From assembly GCA_019636555.1 (NCBI GenBank), contig JAHBXH010000001.1, positions 3,134,928 to 3,198,927 on the forward strand: 64,000 nt of DNA, read 5' to 3'. This document shows positions 1 through 9,545 of this stretch, piece by piece. This DNA is from Phycisphaeraceae bacterium (GTDB lineage Bacteria; Planctomycetota; Phycisphaerae; Phycisphaerales; UBA1924). The position numbers and the translations under genes were made by a program. Within the stretch, counting starts at the first letter, position 1, and every line of letters starts with the position of its first letter. The notes under the pieces were generated by a model. It was not told where the DNA came from and did not search any database. It saw nothing but the letters and a program-made list of their open reading frames with translations.

Positions 1-391
1 TGTAGGAAAGCCCGAGCCCGAGCCAGATGACGAGGATCGCGAACAGCGCAGCGCCGACGACCGGAGCGATGATCTGCATCGTCTCCGCCTTGCGCGCGAG
101 AACCGAGTTGATCGCTCGCACCGCCATCTGTGCGTTGGAATCTTCCGCCGTCGGGATGTCGTTCTTGACAACCGGGCTCGATTCTCCACCGGCGCCGGAA
201 TCGACGGCGGCCGGTGATTCTTCCGGAGGCGGCGCTTGGTATTCGAGCCGGGGCGCTTCGATCTTGTGCAAGACCGAATAGGTGATCAGCCCCGAAAGAC
301 AGGCGAACGCCACGACTCCCGTCGCGATCAGCTTGAACAGCTTCGATTTTTGAAGCCGGTCGAGTGCGCGGATGCGTTCCCCGAACGTCAC
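1..391 (-). CDS. Membrane protein, last gene of SPFH/ABC operon (partial)
   Basis: Reading leftwards from a GTG at 391-389, the frame stays open to the window edge, so about 130 N-terminal residues are visible and the C-terminus is missing. One hydrophobic segment lies near residues 20-41. A Pro/Glu/Ser-rich linker follows at about 45-75, and a second hydrophobic segment near 107-129. The start codon overlaps the stop of the ABC ATPase (GTGA overlap), so the two are translationally coupled and it is likely the membrane partner of that ATPase. ABC-2 type permease is an inference from position only; no family motif is visible in this part. Confidence 0.6.
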   Translation of the reverse strand, partial: MTFGERIRALDRLQKSKLFKLIATGVVAFACLSGLITYSVLHKIEAPRLEYQAPPPEESPAAVDSGAGGESSPVVKNDIPTAEDSNAQMAVRAINSVLARKAETMQIIAPVVGAALFAILVIWLGLGLSY

Positions 392-1671
392 GGGCTTTGC
401 CTCCCCGTCGAATCGCCTTCTTCGCCCGTGAGACGCGAAATGATGTCGGTGTCGACCGCTTCCGGAGGCCTACCTGGCTTTGTGTTCGGTTCGGATCTCG
501 GCTCGGCCGGCTGCTCTGCGCGCGTCGGCAACGACGGTCCGTGCTCCGACGACTCTGACGACGTCAGCGCACCGATGATGTCGGCGTCCGGCCCGCTCGG
601 GCGAACTTGCTCCGCACGCACGGCCGGGTGAACAACGGCGGCCGCGGGAGGTTCTGGCGCGGACTGCGCGGTCAACTGCTCGATCAATTGATCGCCCGAC
701 GCGCGCGATTCTTCCCCGAGCAGGAACGCCGCGGTCGGGCCTCCCGACTGAGCGCCCGATGTCGCGACATGACTCGATCGCGCCTTCTCCACGATCTGAA
801 GAAAATATTCTTCGAGCGATTGGCGCGGATGCGAAACGCGGCGGATGCTCTTGCTCCCCGCCGTCCGCCGACGGATGACCGCGTCGATTTCCGCGACGGT
901 GTCTTCGTCGAGCGTGTCGGTTTCGATCGTGGTTCGATCTTCGACTTCAAGAAGCGAGTCGCAGGTGCCTTCCTCGCGCTTCTGGCCGCCGTACAGCACG
1001 ACCATCCGGTGGACGCAATCCTCCACGTCCGCGAGCAAATGGCTTGAAAGCAGGATGGTTTTGCCCCGCCGGCCGAGCTCGATGATCAGGTCTTTGACCT
1101 GGCGCGTTCCGACGGGATCGAGACCGGTCGTGGGCTCGTCGAGCACGAGAAAATCGGGGTCGTTGATCAGCGCCTGCGCGATGCCGATTCGCCGCTGCAT
1201 CCCCTTCGAATAGTCGCGCACCGGGCGGAACTGAGCCCCCGCAAGCCCGACCATGTCGATCAGTTCATCGATGCGTCGCTGCCTCGTGCGGTAGTCGAGC
1301 TGAAAGAGCTTCGCGTAGTAGTTCAGCGTCTCACGGGCATTCAAGAACTGGTAGAGGTACGACTCTTCCGGCAGGTAACCGATGCGCCTCTTCACCGCCA
1401 CGTCCGTCGGCGGCTTCCCGAAGACCGCGATCCTGCCGCTCGTCGGGCGGAGAAGCCCCAAGATGATCTTGATCGTCGTCGATTTGCCGGATCCGTTCGG
1501 CCCCAGCAACCCGAACACCTCGCGCGGACGGATCTCAAACGAGAGATTCTCGACCGCCCGCGCGTTCTGACGCAGCCAGAAGTCCTTGAAGACCTTCGTC
1601 AGGTTCTGACAAAGAACAACCGGACGCCCGCTGGCGGCCTGACTCTCGGCGGTGGACTGAGAAACAACCAT
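388..1671 (-). CDS. ABC transporter ATP-binding protein with long C-terminal extension
   Basis: A 427-residue protein. The nucleotide-binding domain fills about residues 18-300: Walker A GPNGSGKST at 57-65, signature YSKGMQRR near 155, Walker B FLVLDEP near 175, then the D-loop and the switch His region (SSHL). It resembles the CcmA/ABC-2 exporter subfamily. The remaining ~120 residues are rich in Ala, Pro, Glu and Ser and are probably disordered, which is unusual for a family that normally ends near 300-330 residues. The ATG follows a GGAGG box in the 14-nt gap after the SPFH gene, and its stop overlaps the GTG of the next membrane gene. It probably energises an export or membrane-remodelling complex with its neighbours. 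Confidence 0.9.
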   Translation of the reverse strand: MVVSQSTAESQAASGRPVVLCQNLTKVFKDFWLRQNARAVENLSFEIRPREVFGLLGPNGSGKSTTIKIILGLLRPTSGRIAVFGKPPTDVAVKRRIGYLPEESYLYQFLNARETLNYYAKLFQLDYRTRQRRIDELIDMVGLAGAQFRPVRDYSKGMQRRIGIAQALINDPDFLVLDEPTTGLDPVGTRQVKDLIIELGRRGKTILLSSHLLADVEDCVHRMVVLYGGQKREEGTCDSLLEVEDRTTIETDTLDEDTVAEIDAVIRRRTAGSKSIRRVSHPRQSLEEYFLQIVEKARSSHVATSGAQSGGPTAAFLLGEESRASGDQLIEQLTAQSAPEPPAAAVVHPAVRAEQVRPSGPDADIIGALTSSESSEHGPSLPTRAEQPAEPRSEPNTKPGRPPEAVDTDIISRLTGEEGDSTGRQSP

Positions 1672-1685
1672 CGCGTCCTCCGGCG

Positions 1686-3110
1686 CTATTGAGCGAAGCT
1701 CGAATTCGGCGTCGTGTTGAACTCCGTCGCGCGCTGGAGGGCTTCTCGTTGCGCGCGAGCATCCTGTGCCGCTTTCAGGCGTTCCGCGGTCTCACGCTTC
1801 TTCGCCAGGTCGAAATCTTCGGTCAATTGCACTTCGAGTGTGCGGACATTCTGGGGGACAACCAGCAGCTGAACACTGTCGCGATCCAGGAATGCGCTCA
1901 GCGCATCGGTCCACTCGCGATTCAGCATGACGCTCGGGTTCGAGCGATACTGCGTGAGTTTCGCCCTGAAGTTCGCGAGTTCTGCGCGGCGCTGATTCAC
2001 CACTTCGCCCTTGTACTGCCGCGCTTCGCTGATCATCCTCGCGACCTCGCCCGACGTTTTGTTCTCGATCACATTCCCGTCGATCGTCACCGGACGCCCC
2101 TCGAGCATTTCGTTGATCGTTCCGAGGATCGACGCTTTCGCCTTCTCGTCGTCGTTCGCAACGGCGAGTTCGTACGCATCGATCTGCGCGATCAAGTAGG
2201 GCTCGATTTCGCCGGCCTGCGCATTGAACAACTGCTTCACGCCCGTCTCCGCCTGCTCGATCGCCTTCCGCGCATTCGATGCCGCGGACTGCACGCTGTT
2301 GAACGCCTCGCGGACGTACATCGGGGGCGTGACCGTCGTGAGCTGGAACTGATTGATCTGGATTCCCGATTCCAATTCGTCGAGCTGCTTCTGTGCGATG
2401 CCCCTGGCGATCTCTGCGACGTGACCGGTCTCGCCCGCCGCCTGCCGGAGCAATTCCTCGACTTTGGTCTGAGCGACCGCGCGAACGATGCCGTTGCTGC
2501 ACGCGGCGGTGACGATCGCCTTCTCCTGATCGGGAAGCACGTGCTCCGCGAACAACTCGGGCCGAGTCCGCTGATACTCGACGCGCCACTGGGCGTGCGC
2601 CAGGTTGGCGTCGGCCGTGATGAGTGAGCCGTCGTTGTCCGGCTTGAGGCGCGGATCCTTGCTCAGGTTTTCGATCGACGTGCCCCTGGCTTTATCCGAG
2701 ACCAGCGGCCAGAACTGCGAATCCAGTGTCACGCTCTCGGTGCCCGTGTTGACCTTCACCAGTTCGCCCACCGGGAACGGCCACGACAACTGAAAACCCG
2801 GGGGCAGGTTCGGCGATTCAACGCGACCGAACACCAGCCGGATCGCCCGCTGACCTTCTCTCACCGATTGCAGGCCGCTCCCCAGGAACAGAATGAAGAG
2901 CACGATCATCGACAACTGCACAATGCGCAGCGTCACCGTCAGGGCGTCGGACAGCGACTTGTTCGCCGTCGCCATCAGGTCGTCGGTCGATTGCATCGGC
3001 GCGCTGGTGCGCGAGAGCTGCACGCTGGCCCGTCTTGTGCTCACCGGCCGGCCCGTTTCGCCCTCGTCGGGAGATCGCACCGGATTGGTTGGATCAAAGG
3101 CGTCGTTCAC
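1686..3110 (-). CDS. SPFH/Band 7 protein (HflK-like)
   Basis: A 474-residue protein. A ~50-residue polar N-terminus is followed by one transmembrane segment (about 62-82), then an SPFH domain starting with the typical VREGQRAIRLVFGRV stretch, and a long Ala/Glu/Arg-rich coiled-coil tail (about 260-460). HflK and HflC normally form a ring around the FtsH protease and regulate it; that role is family knowledge, not shown here. The ATG overlaps the stop of the upstream HflC-like gene by four bases (ATGA). It is the third of three SPFH genes in the operon and lies 14 nt upstream of the ABC ATPase. Confidence 0.8.
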   Translation of the reverse strand: MNDAFDPTNPVRSPDEGETGRPVSTRRASVQLSRTSAPMQSTDDLMATANKSLSDALTVTLRIVQLSMIVLFILFLGSGLQSVREGQRAIRLVFGRVESPNLPPGFQLSWPFPVGELVKVNTGTESVTLDSQFWPLVSDKARGTSIENLSKDPRLKPDNDGSLITADANLAHAQWRVEYQRTRPELFAEHVLPDQEKAIVTAACSNGIVRAVAQTKVEELLRQAAGETGHVAEIARGIAQKQLDELESGIQINQFQLTTVTPPMYVREAFNSVQSAASNARKAIEQAETGVKQLFNAQAGEIEPYLIAQIDAYELAVANDDEKAKASILGTINEMLEGRPVTIDGNVIENKTSGEVARMISEARQYKGEVVNQRRAELANFRAKLTQYRSNPSVMLNREWTDALSAFLDRDSVQLLVVPQNVRTLEVQLTEDFDLAKKRETAERLKAAQDARAQREALQRATEFNTTPNSSFAQ

Positions 3111-4189
3111 CGCGCGCCCTCCGTGCCGGCAGACTTGCGCTCCTCGGTCCCGGGGATCAGCTTCAGCGTGGGATCAGAATTGAACGAAGACGATTTCGAA
3201 CCACCCGCCGCGCCCGACCGCAGCTTGTCCATCGACGTCAGCGACAGCATCTCAAAGCCCGGCAGACTGTCGGGGAGAACCAGCGTGGTCCGCTTGCTCA
3301 GGGTGGTCTTCAGGAATTCCACGTTCCTCAGGAATACGGCTAGTTCGGGGCTCTCGTTCATCTGCTCGAAATATTGGCGTGCCTCACGATCGCCCTGGGC
3401 CCTGATTTCATCCGCACGCCGCTTCGCGAACGCCTGAATCCGCTGCGCATCGGACTGCGCCTTGCTTCGGATCGCCGCCGCACGCGAATCGCCCTGGCTC
3501 TCGAGCTCCTTGACCAGCTTCTGGCGGTTCTGGATCATCGCGTCCATCGTCTTGTTGGTCGTGTCCTCGGGTAGAACGATCCGATTGATGCCGACGTTGA
3601 CGGCCTCGATGCCCTGATCGGCAAGAGACTGCCCGCCCGTTGTCGCAGCGCGCAACGCCTGCAGCACCTGCGCCTCGAGTTGAGGGATTCTGCTCCCCTT
3701 TTCATCCGCCGAGAAGAGTTCGTCCATCCGGAACCGGCTCGTGACTCCAAGCGCGCTGCGCAGGCTGTCGCGCAAGTAGTCCTCGGCGCGACGGAATTGA
3801 TCCTCGGCCCGGTCGCCCGCGTTCGAGAAACGCTGAAAGAACTTGAGCGGATCCTGCACGCGCCATGTGGCGAACGCCTCGACGATGATCTGGCGTGCGT
3901 CGGCCGTCTGCTGGGTCTCCGATCGAGTCTGCACGAACCGGACGCGACGGTCGTAGGTCGTCACGTTCTGAATCGGGTAGGGCAGCTTGTACTTGAGACC
4001 GGGTTCGGTCTTGATCGCGCCCTCACCGGCCTTGCCAAAGGTCGTGAGCACCGCGATCTCGGTGAATCGCACGGTGTACGTGCACATGTACGCCACCATG
4101 GCAAGAACAAACAGACCCGCGAGAATGATGACAAAGGCTTTTCGCACCTGAAAACTCCCGAGCGCCGAGCGCTCAGCAATGAATGACAA
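3107..4189 (-). CDS. SPFH/Band 7 protein (HflC-like)
   Basis: A 360-residue protein, close to the usual HflC length. One N-terminal transmembrane segment spans about residues 16-38. The SPFH domain starts at VRFTEIAVLTTFGKAGE and includes the HflC-like stretch PGLKYKLPYPIQNV and an EAFATWRV strand. A charged helical stretch with RADEIRAQGDREA, typical of HflC stomatin-type proteins, follows. The C-terminal ~50 residues are Ser/Gly-rich. The ATG directly follows the stop of the 699-residue SPFH gene, and its own stop overlaps the next start, so the three SPFH genes are co-translated. Confidence 0.82.
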   Translation of the reverse strand: MSFIAERSALGSFQVRKAFVIILAGLFVLAMVAYMCTYTVRFTEIAVLTTFGKAGEGAIKTEPGLKYKLPYPIQNVTTYDRRVRFVQTRSETQQTADARQIIVEAFATWRVQDPLKFFQRFSNAGDRAEDQFRRAEDYLRDSLRSALGVTSRFRMDELFSADEKGSRIPQLEAQVLQALRAATTGGQSLADQGIEAVNVGINRIVLPEDTTNKTMDAMIQNRQKLVKELESQGDSRAAAIRSKAQSDAQRIQAFAKRRADEIRAQGDREARQYFEQMNESPELAVFLRNVEFLKTTLSKRTTLVLPDSLPGFEMLSLTSMDKLRSGAAGGSKSSSFNSDPTLKLIPGTEERKSAGTEGAR

Positions 4190-6289
4190 TCAGTTCGGGA
4201 TATCGTCCTGCTTGATTTCTCTGAACACGTCGGTCCCCGACTGACGATCGAACAGCTGCGTCGTCAAGCGAAGGTCGGGAATCCTGTCGCTGGTGATGTA
4301 CACGCGGCTGTCCGCCATCACCACCTTGAGCGCATCGAAATACAGCGAAGCCTTGAACACTTCGGGCGATGCCAGAAAGCTCGCAAGCTGGCCGGCATAA
4401 CGCTCCGATCGCGCCCACTCGCCCATGTGGCGCTTCCACCGGTCGGCTTTCGCTTCCGCGATGAACCCCGCCGCGGCGCCGCCCGCCTGATCGAGCAGCT
4501 TCTGGATCGCGAATTCTTTTTCGTTGATTTCCTTCGCGCTCGCGTTCGCCGCGCGCAGTTTGTCGAGTGCATCGAAGTCCGCGATGATCTGGTCGGAAAG
4601 CCCGACACTTCCAACCACGTCCGTCAGAATCTTGATCGCGTCCGCCCTGGCCCGGTCGATCTTGGCCTGCCGGTTCTGCTCGGCGCCCACCACCGCTTCG
4701 AAATCGTTCGCCACTTTCTTCGGCGGGTGCACGCCCGCGACGCCCAGTCGCACGATCTGAATCCCGGGGCCACGACCCTTTCCGTCCGGGCCGGGGTTGA
4801 GCCGCGCGAACGCCGTTTCGATCCTCTCCGTCAGATCCTGATTCACCTCCGCTCGCTTCGGCCCGAGGATGTCATCGACGCTCAGCGTGGCCATGTATCG
4901 GATGATCTCGCGCTGCGCCGTCGCACGGAGCAGATCATCGCGAACCGAAGGCGCGCCAAGCTCTTCAAAGAGCTCAACGTTGGAGATCGAATAAACCAGC
5001 GGTATCTCGAGCGAGAGGACCGACAGGTCGCGCGCCGCGCCCGTCGATTCCGCGGACTGCAATCCCGCCGAACCCGACGGCCTGACGAGCTGGTATACCT
5101 CTTCCCGCGCGTGGTCGTTCGTCCACAGGATCGCGCCGCTACCCGTCGGCGCCTGCGTCGCGAGCGAGATCTCCCGGAGCCCCGTCGTCGTCTCGGCCGT
5201 TCCGATCTCTTCGCCTTTTTCGTTCCGCAGAATCTCGACCGGGATCACGACCTGATCGATCGGCCACGGCCACTTGATGAGAAGCCCCGGGCCCACATCA
5301 TTCATCACCGGCTTCCCGAATCGCAGCACCATCGCGCGCTGATACGGCAGGACAACCGTGAAACACGAGAGGCCCCACAAAACCAGCGCCCCCCCCAGCA
5401 ACAGCGGCAAAACGGCCCGGCTCAGCAGCCGATAGAGCCACGTCGAAGAAACGTCGTAGCCCAATTGATAGTTGATCGCCTCGTTGATCGACTTCGCGAC
5501 AGCTTCGGGCGCCGCAAAGAATCCGAGCAGTCTCGAATTGAACGCCGGGTTCGGGATATCCCCGGCCTTGCGCGGGCGATAGATCTCGAGCAGGAAGTTC
5601 AGGAACACTTCCGCCCCCAGCACCATCAGCACGATCGGAAGAATAAATCGCAGGTACCGGAGCGGCCCGTCCGGTCCCACGATGTCCGCGATGTGCGCCG
5701 CGAAGATCGCGATGCACATCAGCGACACGCCCGCGGCCATCGCGCCACCGGCGCGAAGATTGGCCCAAACCGGCTGGCGCGCCATGCCGCCCGCGTATCG
5801 GGCCAACAGGAACATGGCTGCCGCGACTCCGGCCTCGACGCTCATCGCCCAGCCGCGCATCGCAGGCGCGTCGTGGTTGTTCCGAAGCGCCCACCCCTTC
5901 GTGTAGCCGATCCAGCCGATCGTGATCAGCGCGCCGCCGATGAGCACGCTGACGATCGGGAAGAAAACCCGGTACATCGCCCGCAGCCGGCGCGCCGCAA
6001 CCTTGAAGTCGTCCCCGGTCGATTCAAAGACGCTCGCCGACGCCGCGTCGCGTCCCAGCGTTTCCACCTCGATCGCTTCGATCCGCTCGCGTCGGGCCTG
6101 GTCGAAAACAATGCCGAGTGCAAGCCAGGCGACCACGCCGACCGCCGCAAACAAACCCACGGTCATGGCGGAATGGTCGTTCGCGAGCGCCGCATAGATG
6201 ACCAGCGCCGCCGCGGCGACGCCCTGGATGGCCATTCCGAGAAAACTGACGCCCGTGGCTTTTTGGTAGCTCAGATAATCTGCGCGCAT
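4190..6289 (-). CDS. Polytopic membrane protein with C-terminal SPFH domain
   Basis: I place the start at the ATG at 6289-6287 (MRADYLSYQ), giving 699 residues. The frame is open further upstream but that part is not protein-like. About six hydrophobic segments occupy residues 15-235 and another lies near 300-322. An HflK-like SPFH domain follows (LPYQRAMVLRFGKP, then PGLLIKWPWPIDQV), then a coiled-coil region. SPFH proteins usually have a single N-terminal anchor, so the extra membrane domain is unusual. It is the first gene of the operon, ending one base before the HflC-like start. Its spacer to the divergent permease (6290-6638) should hold the promoter. Confidence 0.78.
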   Translation of the reverse strand: MRADYLSYQKATGVSFLGMAIQGVAAAALVIYAALANDHSAMTVGLFAAVGVVAWLALGIVFDQARRERIEAIEVETLGRDAASASVFESTGDDFKVAARRLRAMYRVFFPIVSVLIGGALITIGWIGYTKGWALRNNHDAPAMRGWAMSVEAGVAAAMFLLARYAGGMARQPVWANLRAGGAMAAGVSLMCIAIFAAHIADIVGPDGPLRYLRFILPIVLMVLGAEVFLNFLLEIYRPRKAGDIPNPAFNSRLLGFFAAPEAVAKSINEAINYQLGYDVSSTWLYRLLSRAVLPLLLGGALVLWGLSCFTVVLPYQRAMVLRFGKPVMNDVGPGLLIKWPWPIDQVVIPVEILRNEKGEEIGTAETTTGLREISLATQAPTGSGAILWTNDHAREEVYQLVRPSGSAGLQSAESTGAARDLSVLSLEIPLVYSISNVELFEELGAPSVRDDLLRATAQREIIRYMATLSVDDILGPKRAEVNQDLTERIETAFARLNPGPDGKGRGPGIQIVRLGVAGVHPPKKVANDFEAVVGAEQNRQAKIDRARADAIKILTDVVGSVGLSDQIIADFDALDKLRAANASAKEINEKEFAIQKLLDQAGGAAAGFIAEAKADRWKRHMGEWARSERYAGQLASFLASPEVFKASLYFDALKVVMADSRVYITSDRIPDLRLTTQLFDRQSGTDVFREIKQDDIPN

Positions 6290-6638
6290 CGTGTGGGTCC
6301 GCGTCGGAAGCCCCCAAAGAACTCGGGGGCGGAATAGACAGTGAGCCTCTATGGTAGAACGCGACAACGGGAGCGTTGCCGCGTCCAACAAACGGATGGA
6401 ACGCTGTCCCCGGGACCCGTCGCGCCATCCGTACCGAGCGGGCCGCGCAAGAACCACGCGGACCCGGATCGGACCCGAGTTGATACGCTCGAGTTTCCGA
6501 GCGGTTCGACCGAACCGACGAGTCGAAACGCGCGAACGGAGAGCGGGACCGCGGACGCACCGCCGGTTCGGGGAAGTCTTTCCTCCGGCTTGCTAGCCTT
6601 CCTGCTTCGATTCTCCGGCTCCGGAGTCCTCTCTCCGT
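6290..6638. promoter_or_regulatory. Divergent spacer between SPFH operon and ABC permease
   Basis: A gene-free spacer of about 350 bases between two divergent starts, so it should contain promoters in both directions. I see no clear -35/-10 pair or operator. Open frames running through it (for example plus-strand from 6341) are out-of-frame continuations of the flanking genes. Confidence 0.35.
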
Positions 6639-7994
6639 ATGAATTTGCGCGTCCTTGCAATCGCCCGAAATACGTTCATCGAAAGCCTGCGTCAGCCGGT
6701 GCTTCTCATGCTGGTCCTGGCCAACGGGATCCTGACCATCCTGATCACCTGGATGTCGGCCTTCAGCCTCGCGGACATCGAGACCGCCGAAGTTCAGGGC
6801 GACAACAAAGTGCTGCTCGACGTCGGGCTCTCGACGGTCTTCGGCTGCGGCGCTCTGATCGCAGGTTTCATCGCGACCGCCGCCATCAGCCGCGAGATCG
6901 AGAACAAGACCATCCTGACCATCGTGAGCAAACCGATCTCGCGCTGGATCGTGGTATTCGGAAAATTCCTCGGCGTGAGCGGCGCGATCCTCATCGCCAC
7001 GGTCATCATGCTCACCTTCCTGCTCATGGCGGTGCGCCACGGCGTCATGAGCACCGCCGCCGACTCGGTCGACATGCCGGTCGTCGTCTACGCCCTCGGC
7101 GCGGTCTTCATCGCGGCGATCGGCGGCGCCTGGGGCAACTTCTTCTACCGCTGGAATTTCCCGCAGGTCATGACGCTCCTGCTTCTGCCGCTCATTCTCA
7201 TCGCCTACGTGGCGATGCTCTTCACCCACAAGGACTGGAAATTTCAGGGTCTCATCGTCGACTTGAAACCGCAGATTCTCACCGCCTGCGCGTGCCTCTC
7301 GATGGCCGTGCTCGTCCTCACCTCGATCGCCATCGCCGCCTCCACGCGGCTCGGTCAGGTCATGACGATCGTCGTCTGCATGGGAGTCTTCGTGCTCTCG
7401 CTGATGTCCAACTACTTCGTCGGGCGAGAAGTCTTCGTGAATCAGGTCGTCGCCGAGATCGAAAAGGCGACTCCGACCGATCCCGGCAAACCCCGGCTCG
7501 AAAGCCCCGGCGAGTCATTCGATATCGAGCTGAAGAACGCGCCGAAGCCGACGATCAAAGTGGGCGATTCTTTCTTCTATTCTCCAAGCCCGACCGGGTT
7601 CCCGATGATGACCGCTTCGTTCCCGCCGTTCAAGGGGAATCTCCAGAAAGGTGAGACATTCCTGGGCGCGGATATTCCTCCCGGCTTGGTCGTCACCCAC
7701 GCCGAAGGGCAGAAACTCACGATCAGAATGGTCGGCGGAAAGCCCCTCGAGCGGGTCGCTCCGCCCCAGCCCGACGACTTTGTTTTTCTGCAGCCCACCA
7801 GAATCCGGCCGTTCTGGCTGGCTGTATGGGGCGCGTTTCCGAACATGCAGAGCTTCTGGATGGTCGACGCCGTCTCTCAGAACCGGCCGATTCCATCCGT
7901 CTACCTGCTGCTCGCCGCCGGGTACGCCTTCTGCCAGATCACCGTCTTTCTTTCGCTCGCGATCGTGCTCTTCGAAGGCCGCGACGTGGGCTGA
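6639..7994 (+). CDS. ABC-2 type transporter permease
   Basis: A 451-residue membrane protein. The N-terminus (VLAIARNTFIESLRQP) is typical of ABC-2/GldF-like permeases. Hydrophobic segments lie near residues 20-40, 65-90, 110-135, 150-170, 180-200, 220-240 and 250-270. A soluble insert of about 130 residues follows (about 280-405), then a final segment near 425-445. The motif REIENKTILTIVSKPISR between the second and third segments is the hallmark cytoplasmic loop of this family. No ATPase sits beside it on the same strand; the ATPase at 388-1671 in the divergent operon is a possible partner. Confidence 0.85.
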   Translation: MNLRVLAIARNTFIESLRQPVLLMLVLANGILTILITWMSAFSLADIETAEVQGDNKVLLDVGLSTVFGCGALIAGFIATAAISREIENKTILTIVSKPISRWIVVFGKFLGVSGAILIATVIMLTFLLMAVRHGVMSTAADSVDMPVVVYALGAVFIAAIGGAWGNFFYRWNFPQVMTLLLLPLILIAYVAMLFTHKDWKFQGLIVDLKPQILTACACLSMAVLVLTSIAIAASTRLGQVMTIVVCMGVFVLSLMSNYFVGREVFVNQVVAEIEKATPTDPGKPRLESPGESFDIELKNAPKPTIKVGDSFFYSPSPTGFPMMTASFPPFKGNLQKGETFLGADIPPGLVVTHAEGQKLTIRMVGGKPLERVAPPQPDDFVFLQPTRIRPFWLAVWGAFPNMQSFWMVDAVSQNRPIPSVYLLLAAGYAFCQITVFLSLAIVLFEGRDVG

Positions 7995-8023
7995 CCTCTG
8001 TCCCGCGCCGGCACCGCTCGTGT

Positions 8024-9499
8024 TCAAGCCGGCTGCAGAGTATTCTGGCGAGCGCGGGACTCGATGGCTGCGGAATACGCCCCGATGCATCGCTCGGCGG
8101 CACCGCCCCACGTCAGCCTTTGGAGTTCAAAACTTCCGTGCTCGCGGAGCGTCGCGCCCAAAGGCGGGTGTCTCAGCACCGCGATGATCTTGTTCGCCAT
8201 CTCGTCGATGTCCCAGAAATCGACCTTGAGCACGTGCGACAACACCTCCGAAACGCCGCTGGTCTTGCTCACGATCACCGGCACGTCGTGACTGATCGCC
8301 TCGAGCGCCGCGAGACCAAAGGGCTCGCTCACGCTCGGCATCACATAGCAATCCGCCATCTGATAGATCCGTTCCACGTCCTTGCCGCGCAGGAATCCAG
8401 TGAAAAGCACCTTGTGCCCGATCCCCATGTTTGCCGCGAGTTCAACCATCCGCAGCGCCATGTCCCCCGAGCCGGCAATGACGAACTTCACGTCCTTCAC
8501 CTTCTCGAGCACGCGCTTCGCCGCGGCAATGAAATACTCCGGTCCCTTCTGCATCGTGATCCGCCCGAGGAAGAGCACGATCTTGTCGCCTTTTTGAATC
8601 TCCGAGCCCGTTGACGGCTGCTGAGTTTCTCGCTCGATGCCGTTGTACACGACGTCGATCTTCTCGCCGGGAATCCCGTACCTCCGCTCGCAGATGTTCT
8701 TCGTGAGTTGGCTCACCGCCAGCACGCGATCCGCCGCTTGCATCCCCAGCCGCTCGATCTCGTACACCCGTTGATTGACGTTGTTCCCGGCGCGATCGAA
8801 TTCCGTCGAGTGCACGTGCACGAGCAGAGGCTTGCCGCTGATGCGGCTGAGCATCATTCCCGCCGGGAAGGTCAGCCAGTCGTGCGCGTGGATGACGTCG
8901 AACTCGTCGCGCCGCGTGAGCGAGACGACCAACCTCGCGTACCGCTCGGAATCACCCACGAGATCGAAGCCGTACGCGCCGTTGCCGTTCTGCAGCGAAC
9001 CTCCGTTCGCCACCGGCGAAATCGCCGCGAGTAACTCGCTGATCTGGCGCGCCGCCGCCTGTGATTCCGCGTCCTCAGCTTTCTGCATCATTTCCGGCGC
9101 GACCGCAGCCGCGACAGCGTTCACGTCCACTTTGGTTGCTTTGTCGCTCTGATCGTGCCCTGGATACGGGCTCGCAAATGCCGCCGGCACTCCGCGAAAG
9201 ACCGCGTGCCGAAATCCGTGTGACGCCAGCCCGCTGATGCTTTCGGTCGGCTGCACGCGCTGTTGGGCTGAAACCGCGTCGCGCACCGCCGGAGGAACCC
9301 CGTTGGCCCGCTTTGCGCCCATCGCGTCGGGGCTGAGCAGGCGGACATGAGACGGTTCCGACCGATCGACCGGCTTGGGAAGCACGAAAGTGACCTGATG
9401 CCCGAGCGAATCGAGCGCGCGCGTCAGGCCGTAGCACGCGACACCGAGGCCGCCCGCGATGAACGGAGGAAATTCCCAGCCGAGCATGAGCACTCTCAT
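8024..9499 (-). CDS. Family 4 glycosyltransferase (glycogen synthase-like)
   Basis: The ATG at 9499-9497 gives 491 residues beginning MRVLMLGWEFPP; an in-frame start 27 codons upstream would overlap the previous gene and looks less natural. The N-terminal Rossmann domain has the acceptor-side loop FIAGGLG and an Ala-rich insert (about residues 60-180). The C-terminal donor domain has LFLGRITMQKGPEYF and the GT4 E-x7-E motif in SEPFGLAALEAIS. It should transfer sugar from a nucleotide-sugar donor to a glycan; the substrate cannot be read. It follows the small acidic-protein gene by about 46 nt on the same strand. Confidence 0.88.
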   Translation of the reverse strand: MRVLMLGWEFPPFIAGGLGVACYGLTRALDSLGHQVTFVLPKPVDRSEPSHVRLLSPDAMGAKRANGVPPAVRDAVSAQQRVQPTESISGLASHGFRHAVFRGVPAAFASPYPGHDQSDKATKVDVNAVAAAVAPEMMQKAEDAESQAAARQISELLAAISPVANGGSLQNGNGAYGFDLVGDSERYARLVVSLTRRDEFDVIHAHDWLTFPAGMMLSRISGKPLLVHVHSTEFDRAGNNVNQRVYEIERLGMQAADRVLAVSQLTKNICERRYGIPGEKIDVVYNGIERETQQPSTGSEIQKGDKIVLFLGRITMQKGPEYFIAAAKRVLEKVKDVKFVIAGSGDMALRMVELAANMGIGHKVLFTGFLRGKDVERIYQMADCYVMPSVSEPFGLAALEAISHDVPVIVSKTSGVSEVLSHVLKVDFWDIDEMANKIIAVLRHPPLGATLREHGSFELQRLTWGGAAERCIGAYSAAIESRARQNTLQPA

Positions 9500-9545
9500 G
9501 GGATTCTCCACGCCCGGTCCGACGATGATGCGCTTCCTGAATTCA

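Noticed and set aside
4427..6337. 636-codon plus-strand open frame
   Set aside because: It is antisense to the SPFH membrane protein, is Arg/His-rich and shows no domain; long antisense frames are expected at this GC content.
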